This document shows, piece by piece, positions 1 through 4,968 of a stretch of 8,003 bases of DNA. Below the pieces are notes generated by a model. That model was not told the origin of the DNA and ran no database searches. It saw nothing but the letters and a program-made list of their open reading frames with translations. Within the stretch, counting starts at the first letter, position 1, and every line of letters starts with the position of its first letter. Source of the stretch: Oscillospiraceae bacterium (lineage in GTDB: Bacteria > Bacillota > Clostridia > Oscillospirales > Oscillospiraceae); the NCBI GenBank assembly GCA_017458025.1, contig JAFTGG010000224.1:1-8003 (forward strand). Direction: 5' to 3'. A program made the position numbers and the translations under genes.

Positions 1-2
1 CG

Positions 3-269
3 TGCGTGTGGGCCTTCGCGGCAATCGCCGCGTTTACGGGCGCGAAGATCGCGTCGTGGCGCGCGGCAGATCCGCTCGCGCCTACGGCATTCGCCACAGC
101 GGCGTTTTGGGCGCTGGTCGTACTGCTGGGATTTTTGACGAACGACACGCTTGAGCCCGCCCGCGTGGCCTCGCTGGCGCTTTCCAGCCTGCTTGGCGGA
201 GCGCTCGCGTATATGTTGCGCGGGGGAGGCAAGAAGCGCGGCGGACACAAGCGCCGTTCCCGAAAGTGA
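3..269 (+). CDS. Small multi-helix membrane protein, C-terminal part (TIGR04086-like)
   Basis: The frame is open through the left edge, so this is a 3'-end fragment; the GTG at 6 need not be the real start. The visible 88 residues hold the end of one hydrophobic segment, then two likely membrane helices (about residues 28-46 and 54-72, the second with LSSLLGGALAYML), and a strongly basic tail rich in Lys and Arg. Such a tail normally stays on the cytoplasmic side. The Ala/Gly/Leu-rich helices and the small-residue last helix resemble the TIGR04086 family of roughly 120-residue membrane proteins of Bacilli and Clostridia, whose function is unknown. That match is pattern recognition only. The stop is TGA at 267-269. 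No clear terminator follows, and the next gene starts almost 390 bases away, so it is probably a separate transcript. Confidence 0.5.
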   Translation, partial: CVWAFAAIAAFTGAKIASWRAADPLAPTAFATAAFWALVVLLGFLTNDTLEPARVASLALSSLLGGALAYMLRGGGKKRGGHKRRSRK

Positions 270-486
270 ACATAATACAATACGCGTGTCGGCGGCCCGT
301 TTGACAGCCTGCACAGAAAAATGGCTTTTTTGCAATTTGCACAAAATTGTGCGGACGCGGCGGGAGAGGGGAGCGGTCTATCGCTCCATAGGACGTTCCG
401 GCAGGGATTTCCAAATGTGGTGAGTCGAAATCCGGCGGATACCACATCTTGTTTTTGTCAATCGGCGCGCATGTTTTAGTTGATGA

Positions 487-514
487 TGTTTACATAACGC
501 GATTTACATAACAT
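487..514 (-). other. Tandem TTTACATAAC motif; dif-like (XerC/XerD) site candidate
   Basis: TTTACATAAC occurs twice in direct orientation, at 489-498 and 503-512, 14 bases apart. Read on the minus strand, the right arm TTATGTAAACA (487-497) matches the XerD arm of the Firmicute dif consensus as I recall it (TTATGTAAACT) at 10 of 11 positions. A 6-base centre (498-503) and an 11-base left arm ATGTTATGTAA (504-514) follow the 11-6-11 dif layout, but the left arm matches the XerC arm at only about 6 of 11. It could instead be a repeated operator for the spoIIM-like gene. Confidence 0.3.
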
Positions 515-642
515 TTTAGCATAATAAACAAAATTGGAGAAAATCGGCAATTTCGCTTGCGAAACATCGGCAAAAGTCCTATTATTGTTGAGAACGGTTT
601 TTGCGCTTTTTCGCACGGCGGCTTGCCCGTAGAGTTCATTGT

Positions 643-648
643 GAGGTG
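643..648 (+). promoter_or_regulatory. Ribosome binding site deciding the spoIIM-like start
   Basis: GAGGTG lies 9 bases before ATG 658. It favours that start over the in-frame TTG at 601 and over the GTG at 646, which is itself part of this site. Confidence 0.6.
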
Positions 649-657
649 AAACGGGAC

Positions 658-1287
658 ATGACCGATCCGGCAAGGGCGCGGAAGCTGCGCTATGTGACGG
701 TGGATATCTTACCGCTGCGCTCGCTGCTGCTGGCGCTTTTTTTATTGTTCGGCATTTTTGCGGGCTATGTCTTTTCCGGACGCTGCTCCGGCGAGACGGC
801 GGACGAGCTGCGCCGCTATTTCGAGGGCTACCTCGCCCTGACGGCGGCGCGGGCGCCGACGGCGGAAGCCGCCGCGCAGACGCTGGTCTGCTTTTTGCGC
901 GCGCCGGCGCTTGCGTTCCTGCTTGGCTTCGCGTCCATCGGCGTCGTGGGGCTGCCGCTGCTGTTCGCGGCGCAGGGCTTTCTCCTGTCGTTCTCGCTGT
1001 TTTCGTTTGCGGGCGCGGTGGGGCGCGAGGGCTTTCTGCTGCTGCCCGCCCTGTTCGCGATCCGGCTGCTGTTCGTTTTGCCGTGTACGTTTCTGCTGGG
1101 GACGGCGGCGCTGGACAAGGCGCGCGCGCTCGCGGCGCTGTCGCTCGGCGGCGGGAAACGGGCGCGTCCGCTGGCGTACGGCACGGCGTATTGGTACCGC
1201 TTTGCCGCGTGTTGTGTGTGTTTGTTGATCGGCTCCGCGTTGGAGCTTTGGCTCGTGCCGCTGCTGCTGGCGCGATGGCTGTCTTAG
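658..1287 (+). CDS. spoIIM: Stage II sporulation protein M-like membrane protein
   Basis: SpoIIM belongs to the SpoIID-SpoIIM-SpoIIP complex, which remodels peptidoglycan during engulfment of the forespore; SpoIIM is its membrane scaffold. This 209-residue protein has a short basic N-terminus, a first helix at about 21-40, a soluble stretch (about 41-77, containing SGETADELRRYF), and then helices near 82-98, 100-118, 124-149 and 182-205. The run LGFASIGVVGLPLLFAAQGF (89-108) matches the conserved core of the SpoIIM family. I chose ATG 658 because GAGGTG (643-648) sits 9 bases upstream; an in-frame TTG at 601 would add 19 residues but lacks such a site. As I recall, spoIIM also lies close to xerD in Bacillus subtilis, which supports the assignment. 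Its TAG stop (1285-1287) is also the first base triplet of repeat copy A. Assignment to the broader SpoIIM superfamily is firmer than the exact sporulation role. Confidence 0.7.
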   Translation: MTDPARARKLRYVTVDILPLRSLLLALFLLFGIFAGYVFSGRCSGETADELRRYFEGYLALTAARAPTAEAAAQTLVCFLRAPALAFLLGFASIGVVGLPLLFAAQGFLLSFSLFSFAGAVGREGFLLLPALFAIRLLFVLPCTFLLGTAALDKARALAALSLGGGKRARPLAYGTAYWYRFAACCVCLLIGSALELWLVPLLLARWLS

Positions 1288-1437
1288 GGCAATACCGCAC
1301 AATTCATGACACGCATCTTGCTTGCATAAATGTTCGTCATATATCCCAAAATTCCTTTGACCATGCGTCGGCATGACCTGCGGAATTGTGCGCCATCTGC
1401 CGGAATTTCCGGCTGCGCATCGGAATGATGCTGTATT
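1285..1437. repeat. Intergenic repeat, copy A (pair with 6022-6179)
   Basis: This 153-base segment between the spoIIM-like gene and xerD aligns along its whole length with 6022-6179. Shared blocks, in the same order, are TAGGGC, CCGCACAAT, TCTTGCTTGC, TCCCAAAATT, TTTGACCA, CCTGCGGAATT, AATTTCCGG and GAATGATGC. By eye, identity is roughly 70-75% with a few small gaps. The homology begins exactly at the stop codon of the upstream gene. Copy A also has a 10-base inverted repeat CGCACAATTC/GAATTGTGCG (1296-1305 with 1383-1392) and a short palindrome GCCGGAA-T-TTCCGGC (1399-1413). No transposase or clear target duplication is seen. Confidence 0.75.
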
Positions 1438-1459
1438 ACCTTAGAAACAGAGAGGGGGA

Positions 1460-2353
1460 ATGTTCTTCTTGGACGAGCTGCTCAAAAGCTATCAGTCGTA
1501 TCTCGCGGACGTAAAGCACGCTTCGCAGAATACGCTCAGCTCCTACATGCGCGATTTGAACCAATTCGCGGCATGGCTGGAGGAGCATCACCCGATGGAC
1601 CTGCGCAAGGTCAAGCAGGCGACGGTCACGGAATACGTCGAGTGGATGACCGGCAAGGGCAAGTCCGCGGCGACCGTCACGCGCTCGATCGCGTCGATCA
1701 AGTCGTTCTATCTGTACTTACAGGGGCAAGGCGAGGTCAAAGCGAATCCCGCCAAGGGCGTCGCGACGCAGAAGGTCGAGCGCAAGTTCCCCGAGATACT
1801 GACCTCCCGCGAGGTCGAGCTGTTCCTCGAACAGCCGCAATGCGTCGACGCCAAGGGCTATCGCGACCACGCGATGCTCGAATTGCTGTACGCCACCGGT
1901 ATCCGCGTGTCGGAGCTCATCTCGCTCGACGAGAAGGACGTGAGCCTCAGCGCCGGCTTTATCCGCTGCGAGAGCAAGGGCAAGGAGCGCATTATTCCGC
2001 TGTATCCCGCCGCTGTCAAGGCGATGTCGGACTACATGAAGGACGTCCGCCCGCAGTTGATCGCCGATCCTGAGGAGACGGCGCTGTTCGTCAATATGAA
2101 CGGCGAGCGCATGAGCCGCCAGGGCTTCTGGAAGATCGTCAAGCACTATCAGGAGATGGCGCAGATCAACAAGGAGATCACGCCGCACACGCTGCGCCAC
2201 TCGTTCGCGGTGCATCTGCTGGAGAACGGCGCGGATCTCCGCTCGATTCAGGAGATGCTGGGCCACGCGGACATCTCGTCCACGCAGATCTACACCCACG
2301 TCGTGAAAAAGCAATTGAAGGACGTCTATCAACGGGCGCACCCGAGAGCATAA
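1460..2353 (+). CDS. xerD: Tyrosine recombinase XerD
   Basis: XerD is a site-specific tyrosine recombinase that, usually with XerC, resolves chromosome dimers at dif near the replication terminus. The 297-residue length is normal. The N-terminal SAM-like DNA-binding domain covers about residues 4-90 and the catalytic domain about 110-290. All six catalytic residues are visible: Arg149 (ATGIRVSEL), Lys173 (ESKGKERIIPL), His243 and Arg246 (HTLRHSF), His269 (LGHADISST) and the nucleophile Tyr278 (IYTH). The coordinates use ATG 1460, but AGGGGG at 1453-1458 lies only one base before it. The in-frame TTG at 1469 has about 10 bases of spacing and gives a start like other XerD proteins (M/L-D-E-L-L), so translation probably begins at 1469. 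XerC and XerD are hard to separate by sequence alone; nearness to spoIIM favours XerD. Repeat copy A fills the gap upstream and an intrinsic terminator follows directly. Confidence 0.93.
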   Translation: MFFLDELLKSYQSYLADVKHASQNTLSSYMRDLNQFAAWLEEHHPMDLRKVKQATVTEYVEWMTGKGKSAATVTRSIASIKSFYLYLQGQGEVKANPAKGVATQKVERKFPEILTSREVELFLEQPQCVDAKGYRDHAMLELLYATGIRVSELISLDEKDVSLSAGFIRCESKGKERIIPLYPAAVKAMSDYMKDVRPQLIADPEETALFVNMNGERMSRQGFWKIVKHYQEMAQINKEITPHTLRHSFAVHLLENGADLRSIQEMLGHADISSTQIYTHVVKKQLKDVYQRAHPRA

Positions 2354-2391
2354 AAAGACCGTTTCCCGCGAGCGGGGAAGCGGTCTTTTTG
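2354..2391. terminator. Bidirectional intrinsic terminator between xerD and the merR-type gene
   Basis: Arms AAAAAGACCGTTTCCCGC and GCGGGGAAGCGGTCTTTTT surround a short GAG-type loop. The stem has one mismatch and one bulge, with an A-run on the left and a T-run on the right. It starts at the xerD stop codon and suits termination of xerD on the plus strand. Read from the minus strand it also ends in T residues, so it can terminate the convergent regulator gene. Confidence 0.9.
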
Positions 2392-2402
2392 TAGATACTA
2401 TT

Positions 2403-2433
2403 CTGCAATTAAAATGAGACATTTCAATTGCAG
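2403..2433 (-). other. 14-base-pair hairpin downstream of the regulator gene
   Basis: CTGCAATT (2403-2410) pairs with AATTGCAG (2426-2433) and AAATG (2412-2416) with CATTT (2420-2424), leaving a 3-base loop. The one unpaired position (2411 against 2425) is A/C on the plus strand but becomes a G-U pair in minus-strand RNA, so the complete stem belongs to the regulator's transcript. It lies 7 bases past that gene's stop codon and has no T-run, so it is not itself a terminator; it could protect the mRNA 3' end. Confidence 0.45.
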
Positions 2434-2440
2434 CCGCTGT

Positions 2441-3241
2441 TCACTTTTTGCGGACAGGGAAGTACACCTCGGTTTCCCAGTCCTCCACCGCGCAACCGCT
2501 CCAGATCGCCTTGGTGTAGATCTCGTAGGGCGCGCCGTCCCAGACATAGCCGTTTTCCTCGATCCAGGACACCAGCGCAGCGTAGGCCTCGGACAGCGTG
2601 CTGTAGGAGCCGCGATGCAGCGTCGCGGCGCACAGGCGTGGCTTCATGACCTCCGTATCCTTTTCTTCCTTCACGCCGATGAACAGTTCGATGTCCGAGG
2701 AGTCGCGGTCGAACTCCTTGTCGTGGTAAATCGCGCCGGTCACGCCGGTGGGGGTGAAGTGTTCCTGCGCGCTGCGCTCGAACAGCTTGCTAAAATAGCG
2801 CCCGAAGTCGTCCACGCTCATGCGCTGCCGGTAGGTGAGCACCGTCCGCCGCTCCGTCTCCGCCAGCCTGATGTCGTATTTGTTTGCCGTTTTCATGAAA
2901 TCACCGGTCCCTTCTAAATTTTGCAGGTACAGCGTCAGATCGCGGATCGTCATCCCGATCTCCTGCTGCCTCGCCGTGAGTATGACGCGCTGCCGCAGCA
3001 GCGCTTCGCGCAGGGCGCCCTTGTTTTCCGCGCGCGTGAGAATATGGATATCCTCCAGCGAGAAGCCGTAGCGCTTCAGCTTCTGGATCAGCAGCATTCG
3101 TTCCAACTGCGAGCGGTCATAGTAGCGGTAGCCCGTGAAGCGGTCGACTTCGGCGGGCTTGAGCAGACCGATCCGGTCGTAATGCCGGAGCGTTTTGACG
3201 CTGACCTGACAGATTCTGGAGAACTCTCCGATTTGATACAT
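2441..3241 (-). CDS. MerR-family transcriptional regulator with GyrI-like effector-binding domain
   Basis: This 266-residue protein has the layout of BmrR/TipA-type drug-responsive regulators. An N-terminal MerR helix-turn-helix (about 1-22, YQIGEFSRICQVSVKTLRHY) is followed by the wing (FTGYRYY, 35-41), a long helix forming the dimer coiled coil (about 75-112), and a GyrI-like ligand-binding domain (about 120-266, with GSYSTLSEAYAAL, PYEIY and the closing EVYFPV). Such proteins bind bulky hydrophobic or cationic compounds and twist a promoter with an over-long spacer to activate it. No metal-sensing cysteine cluster is present. I chose ATG at 3241 because GGGAGG (plus strand 3250-3255) lies 8 bases upstream; a start 28 residues further upstream would lie above the gene's own promoter. 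It is convergent with xerD and divergent from ruvC. No efflux or other target gene is adjacent, so its own promoter is the only target visible here. Confidence 0.88.
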   Translation of the reverse strand: MYQIGEFSRICQVSVKTLRHYDRIGLLKPAEVDRFTGYRYYDRSQLERMLLIQKLKRYGFSLEDIHILTRAENKGALREALLRQRVILTARQQEIGMTIRDLTLYLQNLEGTGDFMKTANKYDIRLAETERRTVLTYRQRMSVDDFGRYFSKLFERSAQEHFTPTGVTGAIYHDKEFDRDSSDIELFIGVKEEKDTEVMKPRLCAATLHRGSYSTLSEAYAALVSWIEENGYVWDGAPYEIYTKAIWSGCAVEDWETEVYFPVRKK

Positions 3242-3281
3242 TTGTTGTGCCTCCCGCGCCGCTTGATTCGAATCTATGCCA

Positions 3282-3312
3282 ATGATAGACCCTGCCCCAA
3301 GGGGAAAGTCAA
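3282..3312 (-). promoter_or_regulatory. MerR-type promoter/operator with 19-base spacer
   Basis: On the minus strand, TTGACT (plus 3307-3312) and TATCAT (plus 3282-3287) are separated by exactly 19 bases (3288-3306). The spacer and its flanks form an imperfect inverted repeat centred on CCCCTTGGGG, running from GAC to GTC (3288-3310). This over-long spacer with a dyad between the two boxes is the hallmark of MerR-regulated promoters, so the gene is very likely autoregulated. The perfect 10-base palindrome GATTCGAATC (3265-3274) lies near the predicted transcription start. Confidence 0.85.
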
Positions 3313-3325
3313 GCGCTATTTTCAA

Positions 3326-3339
3326 AGAACAGATGTTCT
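3326..3339 (+). promoter_or_regulatory. LexA (SOS) box in the ruvC promoter
   Basis: AGAACAGATGTTCT contains GAAC-N4-GTTC, the core of the Gram-positive LexA/DinR box, and agrees with the recalled consensus CGAACRNRYGTTYC at 12 of 14 positions. It touches the -35 hexamer of the ruvC promoter, so bound LexA would block transcription until DNA damage. It also lies 14 bases upstream of the -35 box of the divergent regulator gene. Confidence 0.85.
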
Positions 3340-3367
3340 TGCTTTTTGTCAGGGGATTTGGTACAAT
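3339..3367 (+). promoter_or_regulatory. Sigma-A promoter of the ruv operon
   Basis: TTGCTT (3339-3344) and TACAAT (3362-3367, 5 of 6 matches to consensus) are separated by 17 bases. Transcription would start near 3374, about 25 bases before the ruvC start codon. The LexA box overlaps the -35 element. Confidence 0.75.
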
Positions 3368-3398
3368 TAAAATGAATTATTGTGGGAGGTGATCGGCT

Positions 3399-3911
3399 TT
3401 GCGGATTCTGGGCATTGATCCGGGCATCGCAATCGTCGGCTTCGGGCTGATCGAGGCGAACGGCGGACAGGCGCAGATGCTCAGCTACGGCGCCGTCACC
3501 ACCGAGGCGGGTCTGCCGCTGGCGACGCGGCTCTACCAGATCGGGAACGATATGGAGGAGCTGATCGCGCAGTGCAAGCCCGACGTCATCTCTATCGAGG
3601 AGCTGTTTTTTAACAACAACATCACCACCGGCATCGCCGTCGCGCACGGGCGCGGCGTGATTCTTTACAGCGCCGAGAAGTGCGGGATCCCGCTCTATGA
3701 ATACACGCCGTCTCAGGTCAAGCAGGCGGTGGTCGGCTATGGCAAGGCGGAGAAGAAGCAGGTCATGGACATGGTAAAGCGGCTCTTGAAGCTCAGAGCC
3801 GTGCCTAAGCCGGACGACGCCGCCGACGCGCTTGCCCTCGCGCTTTGTCACGCGCGCAGCGCGACGTCGCTGCTGGCACGGGCGAATCTGGCGGCAAAGC
3901 AAACGATTTAG
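3399..3911 (+). CDS. ruvC: Crossover junction endodeoxyribonuclease RuvC
   Basis: RuvC is the dimeric, metal-dependent nuclease that resolves Holliday junctions by paired cuts after RuvAB branch migration. At 170 residues it has the normal length. The RNase H-like fold and all four acidic catalytic residues are visible: Asp7 (LGIDPG), Glu67 (SIEELFF), and Asp140 and Asp143 (DDAADALALALCH). The NNNITTGIAVAHGRG segment (72-86) and the YTPSQVKQAVVGYGKAEKKQV segment (from 102) are typical of the family. The start is TTG at 3399, backed by a perfect Shine-Dalgarno GGAGGTGA (3385-3392) six bases upstream, which would compensate for the weak start codon; the protein then begins MRILGIDPG as in relatives. 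It is the first gene of an operon with ruvA 27 bases downstream, and the LexA box implies DNA-damage induction. Confidence 0.96.
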   Translation: MRILGIDPGIAIVGFGLIEANGGQAQMLSYGAVTTEAGLPLATRLYQIGNDMEELIAQCKPDVISIEELFFNNNITTGIAVAHGRGVILYSAEKCGIPLYEYTPSQVKQAVVGYGKAEKKQVMDMVKRLLKLRAVPKPDDAADALALALCHARSATSLLARANLAAKQTI

Positions 3912-3938
3912 CGTATACGCGCAGAGGAGACACCTTTT

Positions 3939-4535
3939 ATGTTTTATTATCTGGACGGAACCGTCGCGCACATCGAGCCCTATCTCGCGGTCATCGACTG
4001 CGGCGGCGTGGGCTATGCGTGCCGTACGACGAACACGACGCTCGGACAGCTGCAAAAGGGCCGGCGCGGACGGCTCTATACCTATCTGAACGTCGGCGAG
4101 GACGTGTTCGACCTCTACGGCTTTGCTTCGCAGGGGGAGCTGGGCAGCTTCAAGCAGCTTTTGAGCGTCTCCGGCGTGGGTCCGAAGGCGGCGCTCGCGA
4201 TCCTGTCGTCCACGACGCCGGAAGGGCTCGCGATGGCGGTCATCACCGGCGACGAGAAGTCGCTGACCGCGGCGCAGGGCGTCGGCAAGAAGATCGCGCA
4301 GCGCATCATTCTCGAACTCAAGGACAAGCTCGCCAAGGAGCAGCAGTCCGGCGGCTTCGCGCCCGTTGCGGCGTCGGCCGCCGTGGGCGGCGGCAAGTCG
4401 GTCGAGGCGGCGCAGGCGCTGGCGGTGCTCGGCTACTCGCAAAACGACGTCGCCGTGGCGATGAAGGGCATCGACGTCGAGGCGCTGCCGCTTGAGGAGA
4501 TCGTGCGGCAGGCGCTCAAACGCATGGTGAAGTAG
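3939..4535 (+). CDS. ruvA: Holliday junction DNA helicase subunit RuvA
   Basis: RuvA binds four-way junctions as a tetramer and loads RuvB. The 198-residue protein shows the three expected domains. An N-terminal OB fold (1-63) includes the acidic pin Glu54-Asp55 (NVGEDVFDLYGF), which splits strands at the junction. Two helix-hairpin-helix motifs follow: LLSVSGVGPKAALAIL (74-89) and TAAQGVGKKIAQRIILEL (110-127). After a flexible Ala/Gly linker (about 135-152) comes the C-terminal RuvB-binding domain (about 153-198, EAAQALAVLGYSQNDV). AGAGGAGA (3923-3930) lies 8 bases before ATG 3939. The gene sits 27 bases after ruvC in the same operon. It is not directly followed by ruvB: a 165-base gap and a small membrane gene come between. 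Confidence 0.97.
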   Translation: MFYYLDGTVAHIEPYLAVIDCGGVGYACRTTNTTLGQLQKGRRGRLYTYLNVGEDVFDLYGFASQGELGSFKQLLSVSGVGPKAALAILSSTTPEGLAMAVITGDEKSLTAAQGVGKKIAQRIILELKDKLAKEQQSGGFAPVAASAAVGGGKSVEAAQALAVLGYSQNDVAVAMKGIDVEALPLEEIVRQALKRMVK

Positions 4536-4700
4536 CGTGAAGAATCACCCCGTTTTACCGAGAACGCCATTTCGCTCGCCGCTTGTGCGGCACTGCGACG
4601 CGGGCGTTGCCCGCTCTGCATGGCTCGTGTTGCCAAATCATGGCTTCGGGCACTCGCGCACGCGAAATATGGCGAGCATCTCCTCTGAGGAGGAGACGCT
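4536..4700. other. Structured gap between ruvA and the small membrane gene
   Basis: This 165-base gap contains hairpins GCCGC-TTGT-GCGGC (4578-4591) and GCGGGC-GTT-GCCCGC (4600-4614), a repeated CATGGCT (4619-4625, 4639-4645), and distant inverted similarity between CGCCATTTCGCTCGC near 4565 and the sequence around 4650-4675. None is followed by a T-run, so I do not call a terminator. It has the look of an inserted repeat element, but no second copy exists in this window. Confidence 0.35.
4679..4696 (+). promoter_or_regulatory. Hairpin containing the Shine-Dalgarno site of the small membrane gene
   Basis: TCTCCTC (4679-4685) and GAGGAGA (4690-4696) form a perfect 7-base-pair stem with a TGAG loop. 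The right arm is the ribosome binding site for ATG 4701, so the folded mRNA would hide it. This could lower or couple translation of the small gene within the ruv transcript. Confidence 0.45.
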
Positions 4701-4952
4701 ATGACCTACCGTATTCAGGACGACGCGACGGTGTTGGCCCTGTTCCTTGTTTTTTTGCTGCTCGCCGTCGCGGCGCTGATCGTCGCGTGGGGAAAAGGCA
4801 GGCAGTGGGGCGACCTATCGAGCCGGCGGCACTACGGCGAGGCGCTGACCGAGGACGAGCAAAAGGCGCTCGGCCGTTCGCGCCGGAACTTCTTCCTTTG
4901 GGCGGGCGTGTCGCTCGCGATGGCGGCGCTCTCGTTCTACGCGCTGCAATAA
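4701..4952 (+). CDS. Unrecognised two-helix small membrane protein within the ruv operon
   Basis: I do not recognise this 83-residue protein. It has a short N-terminal stretch, a hydrophobic helix at about 10-30, a charged hydrophilic middle (about 31-62, with [17 protein letters not shown]), and a second helix at about 63-82 ending at the C-terminus. This predicts a hairpin in the inner membrane with the charged loop, rich in Arg and Lys, on the cytoplasmic side. The start ATG 4701 is supported by AGGAGGAGA (4688-4696), and codon use is GC-rich like its neighbours, so it looks like a real, native gene. It sits between ruvA and ruvB, with its TAA stop only 16 bases before ruvB, so it is probably cotranscribed with the SOS-controlled ruv genes. 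A role in DNA repair is possible by context only; it could also be an unrelated passenger. Confidence 0.75.
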   Translation: MTYRIQDDATVLALFLVFLLLAVAALIVAWGKGRQWGDLSSRRHYGEALTEDEQKALGRSRRNFFLWAGVSLAMAALSFYALQ

Positions 4953-4968
4953 CGTAAGGAGAACTTGC

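Larger units (their letters stand above)
270..657. other. Intergenic region with several hairpins, no gene
   Basis: I see no convincing gene in this stretch. It holds a near-palindrome GCACAA-AA-TTGTGC at 339-352, a hairpin GGAGCG/CGCTCC at 370-387, and two interleaved stems that cannot form together: GGATTT/AAATCC (405-410 with 428-433) and ATGTGGT/ACCACAT (415-421 with 441-447). From about 476 the sequence becomes AT-rich and carries the tandem TTTACATAAC motif. No sigma-A promoter stands out. Short frames on both strands lack ribosome sites and look spurious. Confidence 0.5.

Noticed and set aside
489..527. A sigma-E promoter for the spoIIM-like gene built from ACATAAC and CATAACAT
   Set aside because: The two boxes are only 8 bases apart instead of 14-15, and other pairings match the consensus poorly.
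1399..1413. The palindrome GCCGGAATTTCCGGC as a terminator after the spoIIM-like gene
   Set aside because: It has no T-run and its loop is a single base; it is part of repeat copy A.
3242..3325. A 28-residue N-terminal extension of the MerR-type regulator
   Set aside because: It would start upstream of the gene's own -35 box, has no ribosome site, and the family N-terminus begins at MYQIGEFS.
2406..3375. The 12-base string CAATTAAAATGA on both sides of the regulator gene (2406-2417 and 3364-3375), as if flanking an inserted cassette
   Set aside because: About two shared 12-mers are expected by chance in 8 kb, the string is AT-simple, and the right copy overlaps the ruvC -10 box.
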